Both the position numbers and the translations under genes were made by a program. DNA of 32,961 bases, taken from positions 1 through 32,961 of the forward strand of contig JAQWBQ010000043.1 in the NCBI GenBank assembly GCA_028706295.1. The letters are read 5' to 3'. The notes beneath the pieces are model-generated. The model was given only the letters and a program-made list of their open reading frames with translations, ran no database searches and was not told the DNA's origin. Shown here in pieces: positions 10,101-18,500 of this stretch. This DNA comes from Bacteroidales bacterium (lineage in GTDB: Bacteria > Bacteroidota > Bacteroidia > Bacteroidales > FEN-979). Numbering within the stretch: position 1 is the first letter of the stretch; every line of letters begins with the position of its first letter.

Positions 10101-11097
10101 CTTCACCGCTGTGGCCCGTCAGATGATACACGTACGCAGGTTTGGAGGTATGGATAAATGCAGTGTTAGAACCGGGCGGAATGGCATAGTCATATTGCTG
10201 ACTTGCACTCAGCGTTGCAACAGGAACCGGGTCGCCGTCGATGTAAACTACGGTGTTGTCCATGGTCGCCGTGATGTAAACACGCTCGTCGTTGTTGTTT
10301 GGTGGGTTATTGTCCGCGAATCCCTTGATCACAATGTACTTCATCCCCAGTAAATTCACCGGGATGAGCTGGTCGCCGATAATATCCCATCCTCCGGTTA
10401 CGATGGAATCATCACTGATTGTAATGGCAATAGGTTTATCCGAAACCACATGTGATCCTGCCAGGGAGGCCTCTGCCGTAGTGATGAGCGTTCGCGCAGA
10501 ATAGGACTGCCCTTTGTGCAATACGATTTGAAATGGAACATTGGCAGGATGTCCTACAATGTCGATGGATGGAGTGATCGTGATGGTTGTAGTGTCCTGG
10601 GTGGCAACAATATCGAATGCTTCACTTCCGTTGTTGACATGATTTGGATAATCGGTCTGTCCAGGAATGTAGAATTCCGTACCCACCCCGTTTTTCCCTT
10701 TCATCGGGAATATGGCCGGGTTGCTTCCATTATTGATCTCGTAATAGGCCGTGACATAGCTGTCGGAGGTAAGCAACAAACCCTTTCTCAGAACCTGGTC
10801 GGCAGGCCGGTTTTCGATGCTGTCGAGCCAGGAATTGTTGCCGTCGATCTGGTCCAGCCGGATCGATACAGTTGAATAGGGGAGAATATTTTGCTGAATG
10901 GGAACGAATTTGGGATTGGCGGGCATCCGAAGCTTGATATTGGCCGCGTTTTCCATAGTCGAAACCCTTACGTAAACGGGCTTATCGCCATGGTTGGCCG
11001 ATGCTTCCGGACCGACAAACCAGAACTCCTTGTCGATCTGTGCCAAAAGTGGGGAAAGTGTCAGAACAAACAGCAGTGTACAGAATAGGTGCTTCAC
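7114..11097 (-). CDS. Giant secreted protein: IgGFc-binding-like N-terminus, five PKD-like repeats, FISUMP C-terminus
   Basis: The frame is open to 11337, but the segment above 11097 has no export signal and overlaps the divergent lyase gene. A GTG at 11097 starts a good signal peptide (VKHLFCTLLFVLTLSPLLAQ), giving 1327 residues. Residues about 20-435 resemble the IgGFc-binding N-terminal domain of bacterial surface proteins (EFWFVGPEASANHGDKPVYV, GTEFYIPGQTDYPN, AYVYHLTGHSGEAGASILPQ). Next come an Ig-like segment and five PKD-like units about 88 residues long, each with TVCQG or a close variant and a Y-x-W core. The C-terminal 200 residues are a FISUMP domain closely related to that of the gene ending at 2608 (KCWMARNL, YGGFYQWDELMQY, CPPGWHLPSEAEW, PVRCVRD). 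Probably extracellular adhesin-like. The IgGFc name describes homology only. Confidence 0.87.
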   Translation of the reverse strand: MKHLFCTLLFVLTLSPLLAQIDKEFWFVGPEASANHGDKPVYVRVSTMENAANIKLRMPANPKFVPIQQNILPYSTVSIRLDQIDGNNSWLDSIENRPADQVLRKGLLLTSDSYVTAYYEINNGSNPAIFPMKGKNGVGTEFYIPGQTDYPNHVNNGSEAFDIVATQDTTTITITPSIDIVGHPANVPFQIVLHKGQSYSARTLITTAEASLAGSHVVSDKPIAITISDDSIVTGGWDIIGDQLIPVNLLGMKYIVIKGFADNNPPNNNDERVYITATMDNTVVYIDGDPVPVATLSASQQYDYAIPPGSNTAFIHTSKPAYVYHLTGHSGEAGASILPQDSCTGSRNIGFNRSSNNAFALLILTRDGNQDYFTLNGDAGIITGANFNVVPGTNGEWVFYRQNNLTTAQVRLGANYLVNSHGKFHLGILNNVSASSEYGYFSDFSTLYLGSDANICPGDSMLLDGGPYRDAYEWKKLISGVWTPVGTMQTYLVTDTGYYACMTNGDFCTLLDTIHISFYPNATVNLGADQTICEGTTVTFSPGTFQNYLWSNGTAATTMTTGIQDTVWVRVLNNNGCIATDTVMVYVDSLPLADHPVTGPVTVCQGAAGVIYYIDTLRYATSYLWTLSPGATGTSTTKTITVSFSTSATPGTITVHGHNQCGDGPDVILPVTVNPLPVPAGSISGPNEVCQGQTGVVYSVSPIDQATNYSWTLPAGCTVTSGAGTNTITVSFSASATSGNVTVAGTNTACGAGLSASLPILTGLLPVAAGPITGLTSVCQGQTDVVYSIASVPGATSYIWTAPPGGVITAGQGTNAVTISFDSTATPGSVAVRGHSGCGDGPASSVSLTINPLPAPAGTITGSSTVCQSQNNVTYSIVPLSYTGSYLWTVPSGCTITSGSGTSQITVSFNTIAISGPITVRGINATCGAGCRNSINILVNPLPGATGTISGLTTVCQGEPGISYTVASPDPNTLSYAWNLSPSNAGTVNSSTSPATVSWTELFTGQAFLTVAGMNGCGAGPVSNPLSITINPKPTVALAACFDLKTTKNSRPIRLSGGNPLGTSGIFSGTGVSQISPGVYAFDPGNSQVTVSAGGTPYEITYRYTNTYNCFREASRTITVFPSGAGQICPGTVTDLRDGQVYPTLLAGSGAAAKCWMARNLNYGEFLSNGQPQTDNCTIEKYCRNNLPSECSGYGGFYQWDELMQYQSGSYFQDLCPPGWHLPSEAEWTQFLASLGTGVSPPDGIAGSFLKDPNTSPGHFNALLGGVFYHGQSWALTTGTLAGTLFWTSTLTADDRISVRGLNYNNPSVSRYFSTRDNALPVRCVRD
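8225..9292 (-). repeat. Five tandem PKD-like coding repeats
   Basis: Within the 7114-11097 gene, codons for the CQG-type motif recur near 9281, 9025, 8757, 8491 and 8227, a pitch of 256-268 bp (about 85-89 residues). The units have diverged, so this is a domain-level repeat rather than a recent duplication. Confidence 0.75.
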
Positions 11098-11258
11098 GAG
11101 TATCCGAGTTCCGGTTGATGCCGTAAAATTAAGGAAAATTCGCTTTGCTAATCGTTTCGGGTTGGTTTTCGGAAACGGATGCTTCGGTTGTCTGTTTTTT
11201 TTTATAAACTTTGTAATCGGAAACCATAGAATATCCAGCCTTCTCAAAAATATATACC

Positions 11259-13103
11259 ATGCGAAAGGAATCAGATTTTTTAGGCTCAATGCAGATTCCG
11301 GAAGAAGCCTTATACGGCATTCATTCCCTGAGGGCAAGGAATAATTTTCCCGACCGGACCCCTTTTCATGCTGAATGGTATCGGGCTCTCGGGTTGGTCA
11401 AAAAGGCTTGTTATCTGACTGCCCGGGACTATTTTGAGGCGATGATCAGAAAGTATTTTGGACAAACGGCCGAGCAGACGAAGAGCGGACGAAAAGCGGA
11501 CGAAGAGTTGGACGAAGAGTTGGACCATCAGAAGAATGTTAACAGTCTCCACGGCACCATGGCACCACGGCACCATGGAACAAGCGGACCGGCGGACGAG
11601 GAGAAGAATCTTATCAGTCGCCACGGCACCACGGCACCACGGCACCATGGAACAAGCGGACAGGTGGACGAGCGGCGGGGAGGGTTTAGTTTGGACAAGC
11701 TCCGTAAACAGAAGGAGACTTTAAATCTGTTGATCGCGGCTGCATCAGAAATGGCAGAGGGGCGGTATTTTGAACATTTTATTGTTCCGGCGGTCTCCGG
11801 GGGTGCGGGGACCAGCATCAACATGAACATCAATGAGATTCTTGCCAATGCGGGGTTGATAAAAGCCGGCACAGAGCCCGGAAACTATCAGCGGATCGAT
11901 CCCATCGAAGATGCCAACATTTTTCAATCGACCAATGATGTGATTCCGACGGCCCTCAGGGTCTCGGCCATGTTCCTGCTTGGCGATCTGGAGAAGGCCA
12001 TCAATGAATTGCAGTTCGGAATCGAACAACATGAGACCCTCCATCAGAACGACCTGCGTACCGGCTTCACCCAGATGCAGGAGGCTGTGCCTTCATCCTT
12101 CGGGAAGTTGTTCAGCACATACAGCGAGGCGCTTTCGCGCGACTGGTGGCGGGTGTCAAAGTGTTTTGAACGGATCAAACTGGTGAATCTCGGCGGAGGA
12201 GCCATCGGAACCGGGCTGAGCGTGCCCCGTTATTTCATCATGGAGGTGGTTTCGAACCTGCAAACCCTCACCGCGCTTCCGCTGGCACGCAGCGAAAATC
12301 TTTCCGATGCAACTTCCAACCTCGACGCCTTCGTCGAAGTACATGCCATCCTTAAATCTCATGCCGTGAACCTCGAAAAGATGGTTTCCGACCTCCGACT
12401 TTTAGCCTCCGACCTGGTGAACAGCCATGCGGACAAGTGGACCAGCGAACAGGCGGACCAGCGGACTAGCGGACCAGTTAAATCCTCATACCCTCATACC
12501 CTCTTACCCTCTGACCCTGTAATCCCGGAACGCGAAACGCAAAACGCGAAACTCGAACCGCGAAACGCTAAACGCGAAACCCGTCAGCTGGAAATCCCCC
12601 GCGTACAGGTTGGTAGTTCGATCATGCCGGGAAAGATCAACCCGGTGATCCCGGAATTCGTGATCAGCGCGGTCCATAAGATCTATGCAAATGATCAGGT
12701 CATTACCTCACTTTGTGCCCAGGGATGCCTGGAGCTGAATGCCTACCTGCCTGTAATCGGCCATGCCCTTTTAGAAAGCCTGAAACTGCTCATCGCCTGT
12801 GATCAGACACTGAAAAAGAACCTTTTCGACGGACTGGCCATCCATCCTGCGATAAGCCGTGAAATGTTGTTCCGGAGCCCCGCCGTGACAACGGCCCTGA
12901 TCCCGTTGATCGGCTATAATAAAGCCGCGGAACTGGCAAAATACATGTTAACGCAGGGAAGTGACATCTTTTCGGCAAACCATGACCTTCAATGCGTGAC
13001 AGAGGAGCGGCTACACCAGTTGCTGCTTCCCGAGAACCTGCTGAAACTCGGGTACACGCTCAGCGATTTGGAGAAAGAAGGGGAGGAGAATGAAAAAAGT
13101 TAA
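11259..13103 (+). CDS. aspA: Aspartate ammonia-lyase-like enzyme with two repeat-derived insertions
   Basis: A fumarate lyase superfamily member that would reversibly convert aspartate to fumarate and ammonia. Seen are IPEEALYGIHSLRARNNF (residues about 13-30), GGAGTSINMNINE, QSTNDVIPTALR, GGGAIGTGL and the signature loop GSSIMPGKINPV (about 453-464). It has 614 residues, whereas aspartases have about 470. The excess lies in two low-complexity stretches, about residues 70-142 (with HGTMAPRHHGTSG and a near copy) and about 390-442, both coded by 7-, 8- and 11-base repeats. Without them about 490 residues remain. The frame stays open throughout. The gene diverges from the secreted protein on its left and converges with the glycosyltransferase on its right. 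Aspartase is the likeliest member of the superfamily; whether the enlarged protein is active is unknown. Confidence 0.82.
   Translation: MRKESDFLGSMQIPEEALYGIHSLRARNNFPDRTPFHAEWYRALGLVKKACYLTARDYFEAMIRKYFGQTAEQTKSGRKADEELDEELDHQKNVNSLHGTMAPRHHGTSGPADEEKNLISRHGTTAPRHHGTSGQVDERRGGFSLDKLRKQKETLNLLIAAASEMAEGRYFEHFIVPAVSGGAGTSINMNINEILANAGLIKAGTEPGNYQRIDPIEDANIFQSTNDVIPTALRVSAMFLLGDLEKAINELQFGIEQHETLHQNDLRTGFTQMQEAVPSSFGKLFSTYSEALSRDWWRVSKCFERIKLVNLGGGAIGTGLSVPRYFIMEVVSNLQTLTALPLARSENLSDATSNLDAFVEVHAILKSHAVNLEKMVSDLRLLASDLVNSHADKWTSEQADQRTSGPVKSSYPHTLLPSDPVIPERETQNAKLEPRNAKRETRQLEIPRVQVGSSIMPGKINPVIPEFVISAVHKIYANDQVITSLCAQGCLELNAYLPVIGHALLESLKLLIACDQTLKKNLFDGLAIHPAISREMLFRSPAVTTALIPLIGYNKAAELAKYMLTQGSDIFSANHDLQCVTEERLHQLLLPENLLKLGYTLSDLEKEGEENEKS
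11466..11685 (+). repeat. In-frame repeat insertion 1 in the aspartase gene
   Basis: About 220 bp of tandem units: four 11-base units of GCGGACGAAGA type from 11474, then two longer blocks (about 71 bp apart, near 11550 and 11621) made of CACCATGG/CACCACGG octamers followed by AACAAGCGGAC. They encode Arg/His/Thr/Gly-rich peptide not expected in a fumarate lyase. Confidence 0.85.
12425..12580 (+). repeat. In-frame repeat insertion 2 in the aspartase gene
   Basis: Three repeat families lie side by side: octamers GCGGACCA, GCGGACTA, GCGGACCA (12453-12476); octamers CCTCATAC twice, CCTCTTAC, CCTCTGAC (12484-12515); and seven in-phase heptamers of GCGAAAC type (12532-12580). The same GCGGACCA-GCGGACTA pair starts the intergenic chain at 32788. 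Confidence 0.88.
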
Positions 13104-13226
13104 AGCTCAAGGCTCAAAGTTTAAAGTTCACATTCTCAAATCCTCAAATTTTCAAACCAGCATTCACTCCTTCGTAATTCTAAAATCTTGTCAATCGTAA
13201 ATCTTGTCAATCGTAAATCAATTTGT
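13103..13226. repeat. Heptamer/octamer chain between two convergent genes
   Basis: Starts inside the TAA stop of the aspartase gene: heptamers AAGCTCA, AGGCTCA, AAGTTTA, AAGTTCA (13103-13130), octamers CATTCTCA, AATCCTCA, AATTTTCA, AACCAGCA (13131-13162), then two identical 16-base units AATCTTGTCAATCGTA (13184-13215) and the partial unit AATCAATTTGT, ending 9 bases before the stop of the glycosyltransferase gene. Confidence 0.85.
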
Positions 13227-13234
13227 CCGCTCTT

Positions 13235-15328
13235 CTAGTAAACCCTCCTGTACAGTCCGTAGATAACAGGATTCCCTGATCTTACCTTGATGGTAAATTG
13301 ATCTAAAAGATAAGGCGTTTTCATCGGGTTCCACACGAAGGCCTTGAGGAGCAATCCGTGGTGGCGCAGTTCGATGTCGCATAGCCGGAGTGAAATGTAG
13401 GCGCGTCCCTGTTGCCCCGGCTTTAAATAGTCGGCCACTGCCACCGATTTCCAAAAAACTTCTTTGCCGTTTGCCGTCACCGACATAACCAGCCACGCCC
13501 CCGGGAATACTTCTGGAAGCCGCAGGTCGACTGACATGTCGATCACGTCGTCGGGACTCCGCATCAGGTCGCGAATCGGCATGGAAAAGGTAGGACTGAA
13601 TTCGTCGCCTTCCCGGACCAGAAAACTGTATTTTCCTTCAATAGGCAGCGAATCGGTGATCTGGTCCTGATCGATCCATCCCCATTCGGGCGGAGCGGGT
13701 TCGAAGTTGTTTGTGAGGGTGTAAAAATATTCTTCAGGCGGAGGCCCCAGCTTTCCGTCATTTTGAAACTGGCCTTTGCGTGAGGGGTTGGCAGGATTCA
13801 TCCGGGAATCCCTTTTGGAAGGCAGGTTATAATCACTGCCGGCATTTATCTTGTGAAGCTGTCTCCTCTGCTGGGCACTATCACCATTCAGCCGGGGATC
13901 ATTTTTGGAAAACAGGTAAAAATCCCCGCCGGCGTAAGTCCTGTGAACCTCAAGAATGGGGAAGCGGGAACGAATTAAAGCATAGTTTTCCCATGGTGCA
14001 GTCGAGAGGCATCCGTAAACCAGGCAGGGCCGCTTGCAAGAGTCGAGCAGCGAAAGTAGTTTTCCCCGGGTTCCGGCCGAATCGGCGTACAGGAACGGTA
14101 GGTCGCGGCAACCCGGTTTTTCAAGATAGTACGGATTGATCTCCCGGCGGGTGTCGAGAATTACCAGACAATTCGCGGCTCCCAGTGAGTCGACGGCTTT
14201 TTTTGCTTCCACGACCATTTCCCGGTAGGGGGATTTGTAAAAAAGATCATAATGACGTCTTTCAAAGATCAGCGACGGGATCACAATCGCCGCAATCAAC
14301 GTCACCAATACTGCCTGATGTAACGGCTTTTCGGTTTTGAAAAGGGAGAAGGGGATGAACAACAGGTAGGGGAAGGAAAAGATGAGCACCGAATATTGTA
14401 AAACGGAACTTCTGAAGGTGGAATATAGGTAGCCGATAAGGAAGGGCAGCAGGAACCACGTTGCAGAGATCAATACAAACCGGATCCGGATCTTCGGTCG
14501 ATCGGAATACCAATATAATGACAAACTGACGAGCAGGAAGATCAACAGGTAGAGGAACACCGAAAAATGGAAAATGTACTGGATGAAGTCGGTGATGAAA
14601 TCGAACCTCGGCTTCCGGAGCCACCCTTCGATACCGCCCACACCGAGCTGGTAAAAAAAGATAGGCAGGTGGGGAAGGTAAAGCACAATGACCATGGCAC
14701 ACGCGACCAGGTATGGCAGCAGCCTCTTGCGGTTACAAAGAAACAGTCCGGTGATCCCAACCATTGCGGCAAACAGCATGCTGAAGTGGTGGTTATAAGC
14801 GCACAGGGCGCCGGCTACCGTGAATCCTGCCAGGTTCAGCAAAAATTTCCGTTCGGGGCGGAACAATACCCGGGTCCAGAACCAGACCAGTAAAAGTGTA
14901 AAGAACAATCCGCTGGAATAGGGACGCGCAATCTGACTGTACATCACCGGGAACTGCAGGAAGGAGACGAAGGCCGCTGAGGTAAGTCCTACTGTGGAAT
15001 TGAACCACTCTTTCCCGATCAGGTAAACCATCCAGACTGAAAGAAGTCCGAAGAGGATGAAGGGAAGTTTCAAAGCGATGACCGACACACCAAACCATTT
15101 GATCAGCAGCCAGATGAAGATCTGTACGCCGGCCGGGTGACCGTCGATCTTCACTCCTTTCTCAATCAGGTCGCCGAAGGTGCCGTACTGTGCCCGGATG
15201 ATGGCGGAAAACTCATCGTGTGTGAACGGGATGTCGGGGAGCCGGTACAGGCGTAGCGCTGCTCCGGCCAGTAAAATCAATATGATCAGGATGTGATCAA
15301 TCTGAAACCGGTTCCTCGAATTCAGCAT
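13235..15328 (-). CDS. GT39-type (PMT/ArnT-like) membrane glycosyltransferase
   Basis: A 697-residue polytopic membrane protein. The first transmembrane helix (ILIILILLAGAALRLY) is followed by IPFTHDEFS, with the acidic pair D38/E39 expected in the first periplasmic loop of GT-C enzymes that use lipid-linked sugar donors. Many further hydrophobic segments extend to about residue 350. After that comes a soluble C-terminal region of about 330 residues. It contains a diverged duplication (VHRTYAGGDFYLFSKNDPRLN and LHKINAGSDYNLPSKRDSRMN) and ends in a beta-rich part with no recognised family. The ATG at 15328 directly precedes the hydrophobic N-terminus. Likely role: transfer of a sugar to a lipid, glycan or protein at the periplasmic face. 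Donor and acceptor cannot be told from sequence. It converges with the aspartase gene. Confidence 0.8.
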   Translation of the reverse strand: MLNSRNRFQIDHILIILILLAGAALRLYRLPDIPFTHDEFSAIIRAQYGTFGDLIEKGVKIDGHPAGVQIFIWLLIKWFGVSVIALKLPFILFGLLSVWMVYLIGKEWFNSTVGLTSAAFVSFLQFPVMYSQIARPYSSGLFFTLLLVWFWTRVLFRPERKFLLNLAGFTVAGALCAYNHHFSMLFAAMVGITGLFLCNRKRLLPYLVACAMVIVLYLPHLPIFFYQLGVGGIEGWLRKPRFDFITDFIQYIFHFSVFLYLLIFLLVSLSLYWYSDRPKIRIRFVLISATWFLLPFLIGYLYSTFRSSVLQYSVLIFSFPYLLFIPFSLFKTEKPLHQAVLVTLIAAIVIPSLIFERRHYDLFYKSPYREMVVEAKKAVDSLGAANCLVILDTRREINPYYLEKPGCRDLPFLYADSAGTRGKLLSLLDSCKRPCLVYGCLSTAPWENYALIRSRFPILEVHRTYAGGDFYLFSKNDPRLNGDSAQQRRQLHKINAGSDYNLPSKRDSRMNPANPSRKGQFQNDGKLGPPPEEYFYTLTNNFEPAPPEWGWIDQDQITDSLPIEGKYSFLVREGDEFSPTFSMPIRDLMRSPDDVIDMSVDLRLPEVFPGAWLVMSVTANGKEVFWKSVAVADYLKPGQQGRAYISLRLCDIELRHHGLLLKAFVWNPMKTPYLLDQFTIKVRSGNPVIYGLYRRVY
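13801..13951 (-). repeat. Diverged internal duplication in the glycosyltransferase gene
   Basis: Two stretches of about 59 bp, beginning near 13801 and 13893, share CCGGGRATC, TTTTTGGAA, CAGGT, CGCCGGC and CCTGTGAA-like blocks. They encode related 21-residue peptides lying about 30 residues apart. Confidence 0.65.
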
Positions 15329-15445
15329 TGTGCGACTTTTTCGCGGTAAAATTAATTAAAAGAATGTCACTTTCCGGAAAAGAAAAGCGACGCGTTAAAC
15401 CCCCCTTCCGGTAATGAGTTCAGAACAGCCTGCAATATCAAAGAA

Positions 15446-15470
15446 GAAGGCGGCCTGTTGAGCCGCCTTC
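15446..15470 (-). terminator. Rho-independent-like terminator of the tricorn protease gene
   Basis: A perfect 9-bp stem (GAAGGCGGC/GCCGCCTTC) with a 7-base loop lies 37 bp past the stop at 15507. On the minus strand the stem is followed by a pyrimidine-rich TTCTTTGAT stretch. Confidence 0.7.
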
Positions 15471-15506
15471 CATAAGCATTGAATCATTCTGATTTCTCCT
15501 GATGGG

Positions 15507-18500
15507 TTATTTCGTTTTATCGGGGAAAGGAGGCATTCCCGGGAATTCTTTCGGCCAGCTTTTCAGCTCTTCCTTCATCAGCTCAATGGCTTTGTTGAGT
15601 TGCTGATCTTCGCCCGCGTATTCCCGTGCAGGATCATTATCGACTTCAATATCCGGATCAACGCCATATCCTTCGATGATCCAGTTTTTACCTTCCGTGT
15701 CGTAGGGCGCAAATTCCGGCCGCATCAACTGTCCGCCGTCGATGAATGGCAGTGTGCCCCTGATTCCGACCACACCGCCCCAGGTTCTTTTTCCGATTGC
15801 TTTCCCGATCTTGAGTTTCTTGAATTGATAGGGAAACAGATCGCCATCGGAAGCCGAGTAGTTATCGATCAGGATGCATTTCGGCCCCCACTGCATTTCC
15901 AGCCTGCCGGGAGCTGCGTCGGTGTTGCGGGCCATCGTCATCATGGTCATTTCGCGGTTGAGCCTTTCGATAATCATGGGAGAAACATTTCCGCCGCCGT
16001 TTCCGCGGTCATCGATGATGAGGGCCCGTTTATTCAGCTGGGGATAGAAATGTTTCACGAATTCGTTCAGTCCGGCCGGGCTCATGTCGGGAATGTGAAT
16101 GTATCCCACCTCGCCGTTCGTGGCTTCGCTGACCTTCCGGGTATTTTCAGCGACCCAGTTATAGTAATAAAGCTGGGCTTCATCGTCAACCGGAACGACA
16201 ATCGTCTTACGCGCACCGGTCTCCGAAGCCGTTGCATTCACCGTCAACTCTACCTGCTGATCGGCCCGGTTAACCATTGCCTCATTAAAGTCCTTCAGAT
16301 CCCGGGTCGATTTTCCGTTGACGGCCAGGATAAGATCACCCTCCTTAACATCGACGCCCAGTTCGGTCAGGGGCGACCGGGTGTTTTTGGTCCAGTTCTC
16401 GCCCTTCAGAATTTGATCGATCCGGTAGTATCCTGAAGCATCCCGGCTGATCTTGGCTCCCAATAACCCCAGCTTGATCCTGCGGGGTTCGGGTTTGTCG
16501 CCGCCACCCACATAGGAATGCCCGATGCTGATCTCTCCGACCATTTCACCGATTACGTAGTTCAGATCGTTGCGGTTATTGACAAAGGGCAGCAATGCGG
16601 CATATCTATCCCTGATGGCAGGCCAGTCAGCACCATGCATGTTCGGCGCATAAAGGAAATATTTCATTTGCCGCCACGATTCATTGTATATCTGCGCCCA
16701 CTCAGCCTTGAAATCGACGACCAGCTTCATGTCCGACAAATCGGCCCAATCCTTCACGTCAACTTTGCCTTTGGGAAGATCAACGACTCCAAACTTTCCC
16801 GAGGAGGCCACAACCATCTTTTTCTGGTCTGCTGAGATTTCATACGTTCCGAAATCACCCAGTTGGGTCTCCTTCTGATCCTTCAGGTTGAAAGTCATAA
16901 GTCCGCCAGGCCTGCCTCCGCGTCCTCCTTTGATGTAATAAACATTGTCGCCAACACAATTCAGATTAAAATAGGTGCCGGCATCTACCGGTAATCCCAC
17001 GATCCGGCCGATAATCCCGTCAAGGTCAATAACTACATCCTTTTTGTCATCCCCTTTATTCCCTTCATCCTTCTTGGCTTCCTCCTTCTTGCCCTCATCT
17101 TTCTTCCCTTCTTCCTTCTTTGCTTCATCCTTTTTAACTGTCACCTCATCATTTTCCGGTGCAAACGGGTTCGGGGTGGCCTTGGCCAGGGTCACGAAAT
17201 AGATTTTTGACATATCGGTGTACACGTGGTTCCATTCGGTCCAACTGTAGGTCGGATTAAAATCGCGGTTCGAAGTGAAAAACAGGTACTTTCCATCACT
17301 GCTGAAACATCCGTCGCCGGAATCATACCAGGTGTCGGTAACCGGAGTTTTCGTTTTTGAAGAAATTTCATAGAGATAAATGCGCGATGCAACGCGGCGC
17401 TCAGGATAGGTGTAAACGATCCATTTACTGTCGGGTGACCAGTTAAAGTCGGTAAACTCCCAGTTTTTTGCAGTTTCGACCAGGGTTACCTCTTTACTGT
17501 CGATTTCAACATACTGGAGGCGGAGCAGCTTATCGGACCATAAAAGTTTTCTGCTATCGGGCGACCAGATCATGGTAAATTTATAGGTGTCGCCGTTTTT
17601 CGTGAGCTGAACGGGATCGGATAATCCGTCCTGTTTCTGGATGAAAATCTCATCTTCACCGGTACGATCCGAAATATAGGCAACATATTGTCCGTCGGGC
17701 GACCATGCCACTTCCCGTTCATGGATGCCAGGAGTTTGCGTCAGGTTTTTGGTGATGCCGCTTTTGGCCGGAACCGTCCATACATCGCCGCGGGCCCCGA
17801 ATGCCAGCCGTTTTCCGTCGGGAGCCAGGGAGAATGCGTTGATGAATTTCCCGGCATCCCTTAGGCGGTCGCGCCCCGACAACATATCATTTGCGATCCG
17901 GACAGTCACCTTTTGGGTTTTTTGGGTAGCAAAATCGTAGAGATAGATGTATCCCCCGTTCTCGAAGACCACACCGGTATTGCCCAGCGAAGGGAATTTT
18001 ATATCGTATTCTTTGAAATCGGTCACTTTCCTGGTCTCCCGGGTCTTCAGATCGTAACAATATAAATTGGTGGGACGCTCCCGTTCTGAAACAAAATAGA
18101 TCTTGTCGCCGTTCCACATGGGAAACATGTCCTGAAATTTATTCCCGGTGATATTTTCGGTCTGTTTGGTTTTAAAATCATAGATCCAGATATCATCGGC
18201 CATGCCGCCCTGGTAATGTTTCCAGGTGCGGAATTCACGAAACACCCTGTTATAGGCCAGTTTGGACTGATCGGGCGAAAATGAACAGAAACCGCCGCAG
18301 GGAAGCGGCAACTCTTCGGAAAGACCGCCATTCACGTTGACGATAAAAAGCTGTCCTTTAAAATCGTTGAAACTTTGTTTACGCGACCGATAAACGATGT
18401 TGGAGTTGTCCTTCCAGGTCATCACGATGTTGTTGGGGCCCATCCGGTCGCTGATGTCGTCGCGCCCGAGGGTGGCCGTGTAGGTGAGTCGTTTTGGCGA

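Noticed and set aside
11098-11337. Extended N-terminus for the IgGFc-like secreted protein
   Set aside because: It would bury the signal peptide and overlap the divergent aspartase start; the GTG at 11097 fits export.
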